Positions 1 through 13,773 of a DNA stretch of 64,000 nucleotides are shown piece after piece. Made by a program: the position numbers and the translations under genes. Position 1 is the stretch's first letter; every line of letters begins with the position of its first letter. Below the pieces are notes generated by a model. That model was not told the DNA's origin and made no database searches. It was given only the letters and a program-made list of their open reading frames with translations. The stretch is from Pagrus major (lineage: Eukaryota > Chordata > Actinopteri > Spariformes > Sparidae), in contig NC_133232.1 in NCBI RefSeq assembly GCF_040436345.1, positions 34,135,765 through 34,199,764 on the forward strand, written 5' to 3'.

Positions 1-3000
1 AGCACTCTGGATGATAGCATTGTGTGTTTAAGGGAACATAGTGTCATGCACACCTGGTCGACAGGTGCGTCGGAGAAATGAAGTCATTCAAAGGAAGGTA
101 GTGAACTCCTGCACACTGTCAGCACTGAGGATTTGCTCATAGACCCTCATCATTATACAGTTGCATTATACAGATGTGGTGCTGCCTTGCTGGTCTTATT
201 TTACGTGAGCAGGTTCAAACATGGTGTCAGGGTGAGATTCTCCTTTCAAACCGTGTCAGTGAAGTTAATTCAGAGCTGTTTGCGTCCCATCTGCAGTGAG
301 TTGGCATCTATACCTTTGACTGTATATTTAATCTGTGTAACCTTCATATACTGGATGTTGACACACACAGTTTCCCCTCCTGTGATCTCAGAGACCCTCC
401 TGTGAGCAGCGGACGTGAAGTAATTCGGTAATTCCACTGAATCATTTCTGCCCTTGACTGGATCGCCTCCGTCACATCAGTCTGCTGAGTGGAGGGTCAA
501 GGCTTCAGGCCGCAGCTGTAAGTTTAGCCATATCCCCCGTGTGGAGTCCACGTCGTCTCCATTTTTAGGCGAATGTCAGTTTGTGTTTGGCACTTGACCC
601 TGCTGCTCTATCAGTGAAGTGTGAACGGTGATGTAAAACAGCGACGTGAATGAGCACGCTCTCCGCACATGCAGGAAGAGAAAGAAACAAAGAGGACGAA
701 GACACTTAGAAACAGAAATGAACTCAACCAGATGCCGACACGCGTGCGCACATATATCAACAGAAAACCCAAAAACCTGATCCCTAACTGTGTGTTTTCA
801 GAACTCATAAACCCCGTCACTGTGCGACGTTTATGAGCGGCTGTGTGGAACCACTCGCGCCTCGTGCCTGTATGTTATTTCATCGCTCTGTTGATACTCT
901 CTGCTCCGACATATACTCCATGTTCAGCGTTGGAGGAGGCCCGGGTGCTTTGTGTGTTTTCTCACTGCTGGTTTTCTCAACATTTTTCATGTCATAACCA
1001 AAACCCAGGCCTCGTTGTTAACCTAAACCTGACCGCCAAGGCTAAATGGCCCGTGCCTGGCCGCAGCGTCTGAAAATATACCAGCGCTGATTCTAGGGGT
1101 AACTCCGCTGGAAAAATGGACCCGGACTTATTAACGCCCCATAAAAATGTGGCGTGTTAATCACATATTGTGTATTTGGATAATATCAGATGGAGATTGA
1201 ACAGGGCAGGATTTGTGCTTTGTCAGCTGGAAGCGACACAGTTGAACTCTCTCCTCCTTCCCCCGTCATTGTTCAGAAAGATCCAGTGAAATACTTGGAT
1301 TCAGAATCAGTTCATAATGTGATACTTTATTGATACTGAGTGGAAAAAATTCCTTTCTTTCGCCTCCTTGCAGGCAGATTATAGGCCAGGGTCAGCAGCT
1401 GGAACGCAGATAGGAATTAAGTTTCTCCCTCACAGATACCTGAAGGAAATCTTAACAAGAGAGAGAAGTTATTGGTGGTGTGCGGTATGTTTCTGTCCTG
1501 CTTAAAGTGTTTGCTCTTTGTGGATAATCGGCCAGATGTAGACATTTGATCTTTCCAACTGGTTGCTAAGAATCTGCTGGCTAGCTAAAGGTTTTTTCTG
1601 TCCTCTCTGTGCTGTAGGTACATTTACATATACTGCAGATCATGTTCAGTTTAATTTAATTTCTTTACACATTATGTAAATGAGTGTGCAGAGGATTAAA
1701 GGTGGAAATAAACGTTCTTTTCTTCATTTAAATCTCAGCACACGCAAAAGGAAATGTGATAACCTCAATTAACCTTAAATAAATAAATCAAACTCAAATA
1801 TTAAAGGGATATTAGAAAAAAACGTTAATTGATAAAGGTTTAAACGTCATGTTAAACCTGCATACTTTAGAGCTGGCTCTAAAAAAAGAAGGTGGGAGGT
1901 TTGGCAGAGTATAAAGCACATCTGCAGATGTAGACCACCGGTTGTATGTAGTATGTGTAGAAGCTTTTATTGTCCGTATGGAAGTCCACAGCTGTGAAGC
2001 ATGAACGAACCTTTACCGGCTACAATAATCGAGACGAGAGAAGAGGGGACGGCGTTCGATAAACCCTTCGCCCTCGCACCAGTGAGAGTTTGAAAGTAGT
2101 CTCCCACAGGATGTAAAACACAGTGATAAATTAGCTGAAGTGATGCATCTCATCACTGATTTTACAAACATCCATCCCCCATATCATAGACACTAAACAG
2201 TTCAGTCAGTAGTCATGAAGACTAATTACCACTGACTAATCATCACATCTTTCTCATTCCGATGTTGAATTTCTGAGCAAAACTATTAAGGGTGCATTTC
2301 CACGACAGCTGATGGATGTTAAGATGACTCAGACGATGTTAACCGCCTGAAAGCTGACACCACAAATCCTGCTGTTCGTCCTGAGTCAGTGTGGACACGA
2401 GCGCTAACTAAGCACTGCAAAAACAGGATGTGAATTACGATCGAAGAGGACAGGGTTAGGCCGAGAAGGGAGAGAGCGCTACAATATAATACAGCTGTAT
2501 CTATAAAAGTTTCAGTGCCGAGGGGTCTGGAACTATTTTCAGCCTGTAGGGGTGGTAGATTTTACTTCCTGGAACAGAGTTTTATTGGCAACACTTTTAG
2601 CCAAAACTCTGCTCCCTGGCTTAAATTAGTTACCTGGAAGCGTTAGCTTATTGGGGATTTTGTTAAGAGGAACTGGGAACTTTAGGAGCTTTGCTGTTCT
2701 CAATGGCAATTTTTTTTTTTGTTCTTCAACACTTAAGACTACTGCCCGACCTTCATCTACAGCCAGTTGTTCTCATAAGAAATACTTCACAGTTACATTG
2801 TTGAGGGGTGAAACACAAGAACACCAGATGTTCTGAGCTGTGATCATATTAATATTTACTACTTCTACATAAAACCGACTGTTTTATCTGCGAGGACAAC
2901 GTGTGCTTGTCGTTTATAGCTTCCTGATCGAACACACGAGTGGTCGGTTGCCGTCCATCTTTACGACCCACTGTTCTCCCGATCCGAGCCCGGGACTTAA

Positions 3001-3149
3001 AGATCTCCTCAACACGTGTTAGAAGCCAAACATAAAAATACTCTCATGTGTGTCTGACATGGTTTTTGCAGAACCACATTAAAATCCTTAAAATGATACG
3101 TATTTCTTCTCTGTCATCAAATTTTCAACTTTTGATGAGTATACAAACC
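1..3149. other. no gene recognised
   Basis: No exon-like segment with convincing homology. The short open frames lack family signatures. Probably intronic or upstream DNA of fgfrl1. Confidence 0.6.
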
Positions 3150-3545
3150 TTGCTCTAAGATCACCATTTGTAACTTACTTGTGGCACTTGAGATTTCCTC
3201 TTTATATTTTGGCAGCACAAATGAGGTTTTATTCAGGAATAACCAGGGACCAACAGAGAAAATCAAACTTTTTGAAAGACAAGATCACGGCTGTGGTAGA
3301 GGAGATTAAAGCCAGGCAACACGTGTTATTTGATGGACTAAACAAAGCCAAAGATGCAGTCTGGGGGTGTGTTGCTGCTGCATATTGTTCATTAACCTCA
3401 TGCAAAATTCACCAGAGGCTTTGACGAATATACGTCCAAAACTGCACTACCCTGACATGACCAGCAGGAAAATTACGTCAAGTCAAGATAAGATCATTTT
3501 ACGTCAAAGTATGGCTTTATAAAAGTCCGTTTTATAAAGGAGACC
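3150..3545. mobile_element. second decayed copy of the Harbinger-type Myb/SANT element
   Basis: Shares long stretches with 5560-5985 (CAGCACAAATGAGG..., GTGTGTTGC.GCTGCAT, GACCAGCAGGA.AAT, TCCGTTTTATAAA). The + strand frame at 3179-3424 reads RKSNFLKDKITAVVEEIKAR and continues to LFDGLNKAKDAVWG, which keeps the tryptophan expected of a SANT-type fold. The left end has decayed, so boundaries are approximate. Confidence 0.6.
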
Positions 3546-3603
3546 ACAGGATAGGCTTCCAACTTATTTGCAATGTCACAACTCATGCTTGTTGGCCTGC
3601 CCC

Positions 3604-3733
3604 TTAAAGGAACAGTTCACCCAAAAATGAAAAAAATTCACTCATTCACTTTGAAAAAGGCGTTTTTTTACATCCTCGTGTTCCCACTTCAGCCCAAAAA
3701 AGGTGTACATTCTTGGGTGAACTGTTCCTTTAA
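3604..3733. mobile_element. short palindromic MITE, about 130 bp
   Basis: Inverted ends TTAAAGGAACAGTTCACCCA (left) and its near-exact complement (right, reading GGGTGAACTGTTCCTTTAA). The interior is short and A/T-rich. It is a well-known type of fold-back repeat in fish genomes. Confidence 0.75.
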
Positions 3734-4420
3734 AATCTGAATGTACACTTTGAGTAATTAAAGATAAATAAAAACAGCCTTCTTGTATCAAATTACACAT
3801 TCTCCATTTTACACAGTGAAGCTCAAACATCCAACTGCAGGAACAAGAAGGAAAAACATCTTCTGACCGGAGGAGGACTTCTCAGATCATTTCTGTCCAT
3901 TTCAGCGTATTATTCTAGCTGCTTTTCTGTAATGAGGCAATTTGTCTCAGGCACACTTGGAAAGGTGAAAACGTGCGTCATCAGGCCTCGTTGCACACAT
4001 GGAAAACGCGGCTTCAAAGCGAGCAATTTGTGGTGAGCACATTGTCAGTGGTTTGATGGATCAATGAAACAATTGGCCCCGTCCGCTTCGCTCTCCGTCT
4101 CTCACTCACACTTCAAAATCGTCCCAATAGATTTGAGTTTCCTCGCATGTTTAGACCTGAAAAACGACTTAAAACATCAGTGAGCTGGACAGAAGGACTC
4201 AGACGTGCTGCTGAGACATTTCCAAGGCCAAAGTGAACATAAGGCCTGATTCACACACACTGAAGGTTGACTGAAGAGTGGAAAACGGCTCCTCTGCCTC
4301 TTTAAAGGATGACGCGACATAATTTTTCCCTCTAAATGTGTGTATGTGTGCGTGGACGGAGTGGAAACAGGTCGCTTTTTTTTTTTCATGACCATACAGT
4401 CACCCTCCTCCCTCATACCT

Positions 4421-4421
4421 C

Positions 4422-4446
<25 letters not shown>
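4421..4446. repeat. (CA)n microsatellite
   Basis: About 13 CA units; another CA run lies at 4546-4572. Confidence 0.95.
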
Positions 4447-4452
<6 letters not shown>

Positions 4453-5408
4453 GGTGGCTGTAATTAGTGTGTTGAGCCCATTCATGGCACAAGATCAAAC
4501 TGCGGTGCGCTCGGCTTCAGGAAATACAGAGCTCTGCTTAGAGTTACACACACACACACACACACACACACAGATGCATGCACCTTCACTCTTTTATTCT
4601 CTCTCTAACGTGATGCTGGCGTTCAGACGGTTTCCCTCGAAAAACTGTTTTTGTTTAGTCTGCGAGTGAAGCAGAGCTCTGTTTGAGTTCAGTGTAGAAA
4701 CTCACACACTCAGTGTTTACTTCTGCAGGGAGAGAACACAGGCGGAGAAGGTGGAGAGCTGCAGGGGATTATGGGTTAGATAAGCCTGAAATGTTTAACA
4801 TCTCCGGTCCGAAACTTCAGAATACACACGGCTGTTTTTTTGCTGCAGCCGTAAGCAGAACTTCCACAGATGGACCAGCTGGGCACAAGGTTATAAAAGC
4901 AGTAATAATGCTGCTGGAGGAAAAAGCTCGGAGCTCGGAGCGGTCAGCGCTTCATATTTATGAAGTATGTGTGCCTCCCTGTATTCAGACATGATGAGAG
5001 GTATTTTAAGACAAAAGAACGGTTTGTTTTGTGATGAAATTATGAGGTGGTTTCACGGTGTGGTTGAGAAACAGAAAACGCACAGTGAATATTGTTTAAC
5101 GTGGCAACGTTTTGGCGATCAAGGTCTTGGTCAGGTTTTTTTTTACCCCGGTGAAATCCTTGATGGCAGAAACAGTTGCTCAGTCATTTTTAAGCCGTTG
5201 GATTGGGAGTCACATCCTTCTCTAAAAATCCTGGAAGGAAGAAGGAATGTCTTTCCAATTTTATATGTCTTGTGTGTTTACTTATTAGTTTTAATGAGTT
5301 GTGAATGATTCAGTGCTGGTTGAACACCTGCAGGAATAGGCATTGGTGTCGGGAATGCGTCGGGATCCCCCAGCAGGAGGTGGGAAGCGTTGCTGGGCGG
5401 AGGGACGT

Positions 5409-5992
5409 CAGGGGCCTCATTTATAAAAAACAGTTCTTAGATCCGTACTTGAACTTTATATCAACATAGTTTCCTACAGTGTGCTTACATTCATAAAAGA
5501 TGCTGCGCGTGAAAAACCTCACTTAAGCAGGTTTTAAGAATCCTATTTTATTTTCTTTAAATCTCAAACGGACCTAAATTTACAGCACCTGCATTGTGAT
5601 TTCTGCTTATGTAATGCCAGCACAAATGAGGGTTTAGTCTGGACCAAAAAAAGAAAATCTAACTTTTTGGAAGGAGAAATTACAGCGATGGTAAATGAGA
5701 TTGAAGCAAGCCAGCACATTATTCAGTGCAGTAAATAGAGGGTGAACAAAACAGAGGCAAACAAACACAGCTTGGGAGTGTGTTGCCGCTGCATGTTGCT
5801 TGGACACATTTGTTTTCCTCCGACAACCAGCAGGAGAATCACTAAAGTCAAGTCACGTCTTTGCTTAGATATAAGATCACTTCTATTTCATAGAAAAGTT
5901 TAATAAATAACCGCTTATAAATGGGTTTTTACTGAAGTCATTCATGAGATCAAAGCTGATTGTACGTCCGTTTTATAAATGAGGCCTCTGGA
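5409..5992. mobile_element. TIR element with remnant of a Harbinger-type Myb/SANT gene
   Basis: Inverted ends GGCCTCATTTATAAAA and its complement lie at about 5412 and 5990. Within it, on the + strand near 5655, the frame RKSNFLEGEITAMVNEIEAS is readable and soon hits a stop. It matches, residue by residue, the longer frame in the related copy at 3.2 kb. The pattern of aromatic, acidic and K/R residues resembles the Myb/SANT-like DNA-binding protein that accompanies PIF/Harbinger transposases. Decayed; no transposase seen. Confidence 0.6.
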
Positions 5993-6809
5993 CTACCTGC
6001 AAACACGACCCGGCCCCGGATCAGCAGCAGAGAGTGGATGGATGTATACTGATCGCCTGTAGATGTTCGTCTTTGTTTTCCATCTGTTTGCCTGATAGCA
6101 CAATGCTTCAAAAAAAACCTACTTAACCAGCGTCAATTAAATTTGTTGAGATGTTTGGCATTGAGTCGAGGAAGCACTAGCACTCCATTTACTCTTGACA
6201 GCAATCCAAAGCATTTTTGCACTACATCTACGCTGCAGGGAATTGAAATATGACTTCAAACATTTAGCGCCTCTTATGCAATCCAGCTCCGGCTGTTAGG
6301 ACTTGGAACAAACTCGGGTCCTGTCTCACCAGCATGAAGCTTAAAGCAGTTTTCTCTCACTGCATCCTGATTCAATTGTGACTTAAACATTGCACATTTT
6401 GTTCCACTAGAGAATGAAGGTGGAAGATGTGATATGAGTCGATGGGGAATGCCTTTCTAGATTCAGTGACTTTGGAAAAACTGAAACTGTTTGCTCGTGT
6501 CAAAGGCACTGAAGATCAAAATTGTTGGACATAGTTGCACAAAAAACTGTTAAAAAGGCACTTTTAAGTCACAACTGATGTGTTTCTTGCGTAATAAAAA
6601 ACCTGAATGTCAGATTTTTCGATAAAACATAACTGCTGATGAGGTCTTTGTTACCTGAACCTTCAAAAAGAGGAACAAGACCCACACACACACACTCACA
6701 TCCTGAACCCCCCTTAGATCTGCCGTCACGCTGAAACTCTTGCCAACCAAAGACCTTGCTTAATCAACCACATACCAAGATTGCTATATGAAATAGTTTC
6801 TGTGTAAAT

Positions 6810-6861
6810 GTGTGTGTGTGCGTGTGTGTGTGTGTGATTGGCTCACACACACACACACACA
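6810..6861. repeat. (TG)n followed by (AC)n, inverted pair
   Basis: TG run at 6810-6836 and AC run at 6844-6861, separated by a few bases, so the strand can fold on itself. Confidence 0.9.
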
Positions 6862-7129
6862 GGTTTGTATAAAGTAGGTCAAAAAGCTGGAAGCAATTCC
6901 CGGCCGAACGTTGACGTGTGTTAATCATATTTCAGAGAGCCAGAGCCCAGAATGGCACAACGTGTAATCACATTTGTAAATAGCCTCGTAAAAATGTGCT
7001 CGTAAAGAGTTTGTTGTTGTCTTGGTCCGGTCCGAGGGGGCAGAGGGAGGGAGGGAGGAGGGGAGGGTTGAATATTTGAAGCAGAAAACCCTGTCAGGTG
7101 TCGGTGGGTGTGTGTGTGTGCATCTGTAT

Positions 7130-7161
7130 GATGACGATGACGATGATGATGATGATGATGA
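7130..7161. repeat. (GAT)n-rich trinucleotide repeat
   Basis: GATGAC then GATGAT units. Confidence 0.93.
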
Positions 7162-7307
7162 GATCAGACGTTCCAGAAACATTTCAGCGAAAGATGTTTA
7201 CCTTATGAGGACCGGTTCTGTGTGTGTCTGTGTGTGATTCAGTGATTTAATGAACGTTGGGAGATGTCATCACCTCGAACACACTGCACACTAAATACTC
7301 TGGGCTT

Positions 7308-7335
7308 ACACACACACACACACACACACACACAA
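7308..7335. repeat. (AC)n microsatellite
   Basis: About 14 AC units. Confidence 0.95.
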
Positions 7336-7664
7336 GCTGTTAATCTGTCATCTAAGCCAGTGTTGTCGGCCACATAGAGTAGCAGTTAACTGTTATTGTA
7401 TGATTGTCTGTTCTGCGGTTACAGTTAATAAATCTCTCTCTGCACTGTCGCCTTTTTTCTCTCCAAGTCGTGTCTTTTCATCTCCCTCCTGCCGCCTCTC
7501 GACCTCCTCTGAAAGTCGGTCGGTTCCCGTCTCGCTCTCCGTCGCAGCTCCTTTCAATGTCTCTCTCTCACGCTGTTAATGGAGGACTGTGTAGCAGCAC
7601 AAGTTATAATGATTTCCATAAGGCTACACAGCCTCTCCACAGGAGAGACTGTAAATCACAGTGA

Positions 7665-7666
<2 letters not shown>

Positions 7667-7714
<48 letters not shown>

Positions 7715-7733
7715 GTGTGTGTGTGTGTGTGTG
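7667..7733. repeat. (GT)n microsatellite
   Basis: GT repeats with a single GC interruption. Confidence 0.97.
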
Positions 7734-7953
7734 GACAATGGCTCTGTGGAGTAGCAGTACACGTGTGCAGACGTGGACGCTAGCACACATCTCACTGTTT
7801 TCTCTTGAGAAGAGTCAGGAGACGATGACTGTTTTCCTCTGGACGTGCGTCAAAACTATGGAGGTTAGATTTTGTGAAACGACTTGACGAGTGATCAGAG
7901 GATTTCTAACAAAAAGTGACTGGAAAAACAATTTTTCCGTGGCGGATGACAAA

Positions 7954-8363
7954 TAGGGCTGCAGAATATATTGATATTATATCGTTATCTTGATATGAGA
8001 CGATGTACCGTCTTAGATTTTGGATATCGTTATATTGTGATATGGCATAAGTGTTGTCTTTTCCTCGTTTTATAGGCTGCATTACAGTAAAGTGATTTAA
8101 TTTCTGAATTTACCAGACTGGATCCACATTACTGATGATTATTTATCAGAAATCTAATTTTGTAAATATTTTGTTTGTCATTCCTACAATATTGTCACAA
8201 CATAGATATCAAGGTATTTGGTCAAACGTGTCATTTTTTCACCCACCGCTAGCATTTTGAGGTGCTTCTGAGGAGGTTTTCAAAATATCGAGATATCCAT
8301 TGTGTGTCGGGATATAGCCTAAAAATATTGTTATATTACTTTAAGGAGGTATCGGCCAGCCCA
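7954..8363. mobile_element. hAT-type non-autonomous element, about 410 bp
   Basis: Begins TAGGGCTGCAGAATATATTG and ends near CGGCCAGCCCA. The interior is dominated by ATATCG/GATAT motifs typical of a common fish repeat. The target duplication is poorly preserved, so the ends are approximate. Confidence 0.6.
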
Positions 8364-8469
8364 AGTGGAAATCACAAGAATTATTGACAATAAAGTCCAA
8401 GAAGACCAAAAACATCAGATATTATGAAAGTAAAGTTATCAATTCATGCTGTCATTTTGAAATAAATCA

Positions 8470-8632
8470 TTTAGTGTCAAAATATGTTTAAAAATGTCAC
8501 AAGGTCCTTTAGAGCTTCTACATTTTCAGTCATATAAAACAGAGAGAAACAGCAGACAAACTGAAACCAGCTGATATTTGACTATTTTTATTTGATAAAT
8601 AATGAATTGATTCAGTCAGACGGTGTATCGAA
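8470..8632. repeat. fragment of the same repeat family as 15160-15440
   Basis: CTGAAACCAGCTGATATTTG and the following A/T-rich stretch ending in TGATTCAGT align with the 3' half of the copy at 15.2-15.4 kb. Diverged and truncated. Confidence 0.4.
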
Positions 8633-11150
8633 ATAGTATTTAAGAAATAATTCCCAACTTAGGTCCAATGTCATTAGTATCTGTCACCATAAAACTGTTG
8701 ATTTATTTGTTTATTTTTATTTATTTTTTTTAGGTAAATTAAGAAATAGCTGTTTATTATCTTCCTGTAGTGTTTTGTGGTTCGACTTGTCCCCGTGTTC
8801 ATCGAGGGACGATTACACGAGCTGCTAATTGCACGTGAAACACGACTCGTACTGCAGACAGAAAAGTTTCCACAGAACATCTACAGTATTACATCTTCAA
8901 TATTGGAGCCACAGCATGTAAATCTAACCATTTATTATAATGACACTGTGAGTAATGTTGAAACTTGTGGCAAATAAATTCAAATAAATACCCCTGAAAT
9001 GACTGTGGCTGGAGAGGAAAGTATGTGTGGAACGTGGGGTCACAGAGAGATGTTGGACGTCTCTTTGTTCACCCACAAATAAAAAACCCCTGCAGTGTAG
9101 AAAATGCAGCAATAATAGGCTTATAACACAAGAAGGAACCGCAGAACATGTGGTTGTATTGTTTCCAGAGTATCACTGAGGCGATGGAGCTATAATGACA
9201 GTGTGTGTTTAAGTAGAGGGTCAGCGCACTGACAGGCCAACTAACTGCTGAAGGACGAATTGTGTTTGTTCTGCCGGTTGTTACAGTCGACGGGTTTTGG
9301 AGGAGGAGGCGTCCAAAATGGCATCGAAGTATAAAGTTCTTAAAGTTCATCTGTCTGACACCCAAACACAATATTTACCATCGTATCCAATGTCTCCAAA
9401 CTCGTCTCACATAGCATCTTTGATTTACAGGACCCTTCATCGAATCTACCAGAGGTCCCTTGTTGAACAGATTAAGAGGTCCTCAAACATCTTGATTTTG
9501 AATTTTCTGCTCATCATGTTGCAGTTTTTAAAGTTTGAGTTACTTTTATTTGTCTTTTTCAGTCATAGAAGCTCTCATTGCTCCAAATGAACTGCCAAAA
9601 ATGTCAAGTGCATAACCTCCTGCAGACTAAACTAAACAATCCCACTGAGGAAGGAGATGTGCAGAGCAGAGTTTTTGTATAAACCTTAAATGTACAAGGG
9701 AGGAAGGTAACACACTGAAAAACCACGATAATGAAGACCAGATAGAGATCGAAAGAAGGAAAGACAGAAAGGACTGGTGTCACCAGCGAAAGGAGTCAGA
9801 TTGACTCTCACATCCCTCCAACATCAGTCTCTCTGTGCCAGGTTTGAATGTGTCGTCATCTCTGCGCCACATGTTTGTAACTTAAAGCAGCCGAGATGCT
9901 TGAAACAGTTAGCTGGTTCGTCAATCTGAGGAGGCAAAGCTAAGAAACAGCGACCTGCGGGGAAGACACACCGCTGCCACCACTGTAACTTTGACACTTT
10001 TATGGCATTGACTGAACTGTTGAATTGTCGAATGTCTTCAATACCTAAGGAGTTAACCTCATCAGTCAGTCTTATCTTGTTAGTGAGACAGTAAGCATGC
10101 AGCATGCAGGAAAACAACTGGTTCTGCTCAAAGAGGCTCAGATTTGTTCAGGAAACAGTAACGAAGTCAAGGTATCGGTACTGGTATCAATTTTTTTGTG
10201 CTCTCTGGTTGGGGGCCTTTTAAATCACAGTATTACAATGATACAGGGCTCAGTAATCAATGACGATCAGCCAGCGGCGATAGATGATGGCATCGTCCAC
10301 CAGCCCAACCCGAGCTGAAAACTCTCTGCAACGTTTCTTGCTGATGAAGATAAAGAAACATGATCAGAAGCTTCAGATGTGATAGAAAGCTTCAGCTACT
10401 CAGTGGACCTGTTTTATAAACTGAGGTAAAGAATCAACATTGAACAGTAACTTTCTTACAACATGTCTCTTTTCTGCAGCAGTCCAAGTTAAAATTTGAG
10501 TTAAATCACAATCGTGAAGTTTGAAGGCTATTTTATGGTATTTCAGATCATTTTCCTCCAATGAAGTCTGGTTAAACTTCAACTTTGGTTAAACTGCGAT
10601 CCCTTGCAATATCTAAAAGCAGCTATTGTTGATGAAGCAAAAATAAACCCTCCTGGGAGCCAGGTTTTTCCGAACAATGCCTCTTCTTCCAATGTTATGC
10701 AAAACACGTTCACTTGCGGTAGCTCCTGTCTGAATTATGAAGTGAAACATCAGGTCTGGATGAAGTGTGAGGCGAGCTGTGCCTGTCTCGAGCCTGAAAA
10801 CATTTTTTATGGGCCCAACAGTGGTTTCTCTGGGTTTGTCAGATACACAAACTCACATCGGGCTGGTTTTGGCCGTGATGCTGCAACAACCGGCGGTCAG
10901 TCGGAGCTGACACAGAAACATCTCTCTCTCTCCCAGCACATGCACGCACAGAGGTTCTGTCCACATATCCAGTGTCTCTATATTAAAACCTGGAAGGACA
11001 CGACCCTTTAGGAAAACAGTGGCCCCCTGGACACACTCACACATACAAACACACACACTGGCCTGTTGGGACTCATATTTCTGAGCGTGTCCAATGCAGC
11101 TTTTTTCTCTACAGACCTAAAAGTAAATACAAGACAGGGTTACACAAATA

Positions 11151-11170
11151 CACACACACACACACACACA
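11151..11170. repeat. (CA)n microsatellite
   Basis: Ten CA units. Confidence 0.93.
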
Positions 11171-13695
11171 TGGGTACCCCTTGCCAGTGAATGTGTGAAA
11201 TGTAGCACACTGTTGAAACCCCCCGTAGATTAAAAGAGAGAGGAATGAAAAGACACGAAGAAGAAAAGAGGCAGAAAAATGAAGCGGAAAGCAGAAAGTG
11301 TGAGGACAGAGAGCGGAGGGTGGAAATGAGACAAACAAAGAGATTTAAAAACAGAAACAAAACTCATTAAATAAATGATAAAAGTAGTGTGGCACATGTT
11401 TTATAGCCTGTGTGGTGGAGAGGATTTGCAAAATTGGGAGGAAAAAGACTTAATGCTGCAAACTACTGCTGCAAGTAATTAATTGCAGATAATGTTCATG
11501 GTGGGCCGTCATAATACTGGATTTTCACGATATCTTTTTTCGCTTTCGTCTGTCATCTCCTTCAACATGATTTTGTGGTCGCCACATGCCGAGACCTCCA
11601 GGAAGAGCGCCAGGCTTTGAATCCTTTCATAGTGGCCAAACGGTGTAATTACAACGTCACGTGACGCACTGGGGATGCACTTTTTTCCATAAGCTTACAT
11701 AAGTCAAGCCATTAGGTCAAGCCAAGTCTAAGAAGAGCCGCTCAATTAAATTATATCATCCCCGTTTAAGTTAACTGGATGTTAGCCTTCTCCGTCAGCC
11801 GAAGTCTCTAGTGAGCACAACACGGAAGATCCGGGTCATTTTATACCCGGAAAGTCAAACCGTTTAATAATCCAATAATTATGAACACAGTCCTGTACTT
11901 TTGCCTTTCATTCAGTTTTTCCCCCCCAAAAAATATCCCAATCAAATGTTTTTATGAAAGAAGTCAAACGACTGGTGCTCTGGAAGTTCAAACTAAATGT
12001 GACGCTCTTTGGTATGAAGCAACCTTTAATTAGATTTTAGCTATTTGAAAACAACGCATGTTAAAAATGAGCTCAGTAGCAACAACAGCTGTTTTCAGGG
12101 TCAATGTTTCTGAGAATTTCAGTCGAAGAAAGCCTTTCTGAGCATTTCTTTAAGGCGATGAGTCAGTCTCGTAGTTTGTCGGTTTGGTTTGAGGCTTAAA
12201 AGTCTTCGTATAAGGATTTTCTGAAACGTAAATGGAGTGAATACATGGAAAATTCACTTGTAGATCCAGAGTCATTCAAACATTGGGCGGTCACTGTTGC
12301 GCTCCATGTACTGTAACTGTAACGATGCTTTATACCAGGGACGTTGGGTGTCTTTAGAGTGAATCCTTGCTGTTTCTTTAACTATAAACATATATACGCT
12401 CGCTTATTCAACTTGCCTTCACATATGTGTGTATCTGTGGCCATGTGAGAGCGTGTGCGTGAGGATTAGCTGTTGTAATCTCCAGCCAAAGTATCTGGCC
12501 GAACATTAGAAGGTGGAACGGGATCAGAAGAAAACACTTTGTTTATTGAAAACAGCTGAAGCAGGGAGGGAATATGTTTTCTACTCTGTGTGTGTTCAAC
12601 TTGAAACAAAACAGTGAAACATTAAAGTCTACTCCCGACCCTGCACTCGTATAACAGAAGTGGAGAAAGGTGTAAAACTGACTCGGCTGGCAGAAACTGT
12701 TTCTGAAGCCTCGATGTCGAACATGCTGACAGAAGTGGGATGTGCAGGTTTCACACTCAAAGACGCAGTTACAGTTTTACTCTCTACAGGTCTGGAAGGT
12801 TTTAGAAGGTGCCACGTGTTTTATGCAGTATATATGTGAGGGAACGGCGTTTTAGTCGGAGTCTTGGGCGACAAAGTTGCGTTCAAGAGTTTGGTGTTAA
12901 TAACACTGTCATTAGTAAAACACATTCAGTTCGCTCGCTCTGTTCTCTGAACATCTTTGGATGAAAGCTTCCTCTTCAAGTCATGAGTGAAGTGATAATG
13001 GAGGAGTCAGCTGGTCGTGTGCGGCGTCAGGTGTTTACAGTCAGACATTAACTCTGTGTTGACATCAGTCACCTGGACTCCACTGTCGGGCCAAGTGTTG
13101 GGATCAAGTACTTTTTTTAAGTAGTTTTTTGGTTATTTCATGAAGAGTTTCCTCTCTGACGGATAATATAAGTTTATATTTGATATTATTGATCAAAAGC
13201 TCCTAAAAACCTCATCAACTTCGCCCTAAAATGTCGATATTTACCCACCTTTATGTGAGAAACTGTTACAGTGCAGTCATGTGATTTTTCTGAACACAGA
13301 TAAAGGTGCATGAGGTGTTTGGAGACAGTTCTGCTTTGTGTTTCATTCACACACAAACTTTACTTTTATTTTACTTGCAATAACAATAACAAATGACAAG
13401 ATTATCATGTTTGATACTCTGTCCCTTTAAGTAAGTAGTAAACTCTGATTTAAAGTTAAGTTTTCTTTCTAAGGCAGATATTTACATTGATATTATCAGT
13501 CAACATTTAGCACTCAGACGAGGACAGTCTCGTAATCTATAGAAATCTTTTATTCAACTCCCAATTCCCAAAAAGTTGCTTCGTAGAACGTAGTGTCCTC
13601 ACCTCGATACAATACCTTGAATATTATTGATATTTTAGACCGTGTTCGATGCCACGTGGAAAAAACTGGCATACCACGAGAACGTTATATTTCTG

Positions 13696-13698
<3 letters not shown>

Positions 13699-13772
<74 letters not shown>
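13699..13772. repeat. (AT)n microsatellite, about 37 repeats
   Basis: Uninterrupted AT dinucleotides. Confidence 0.98.

Positions 13773-13773
<1 letters not shown>

Noticed and set aside
7022..7237. Open frame with a poly-Asp run
   Set aside because: Translation of the GAT trinucleotide repeat.
10604..11011. 135-residue open frame
   Set aside because: No domain pattern, contains microsatellite-like end; not an Ig1 exon.
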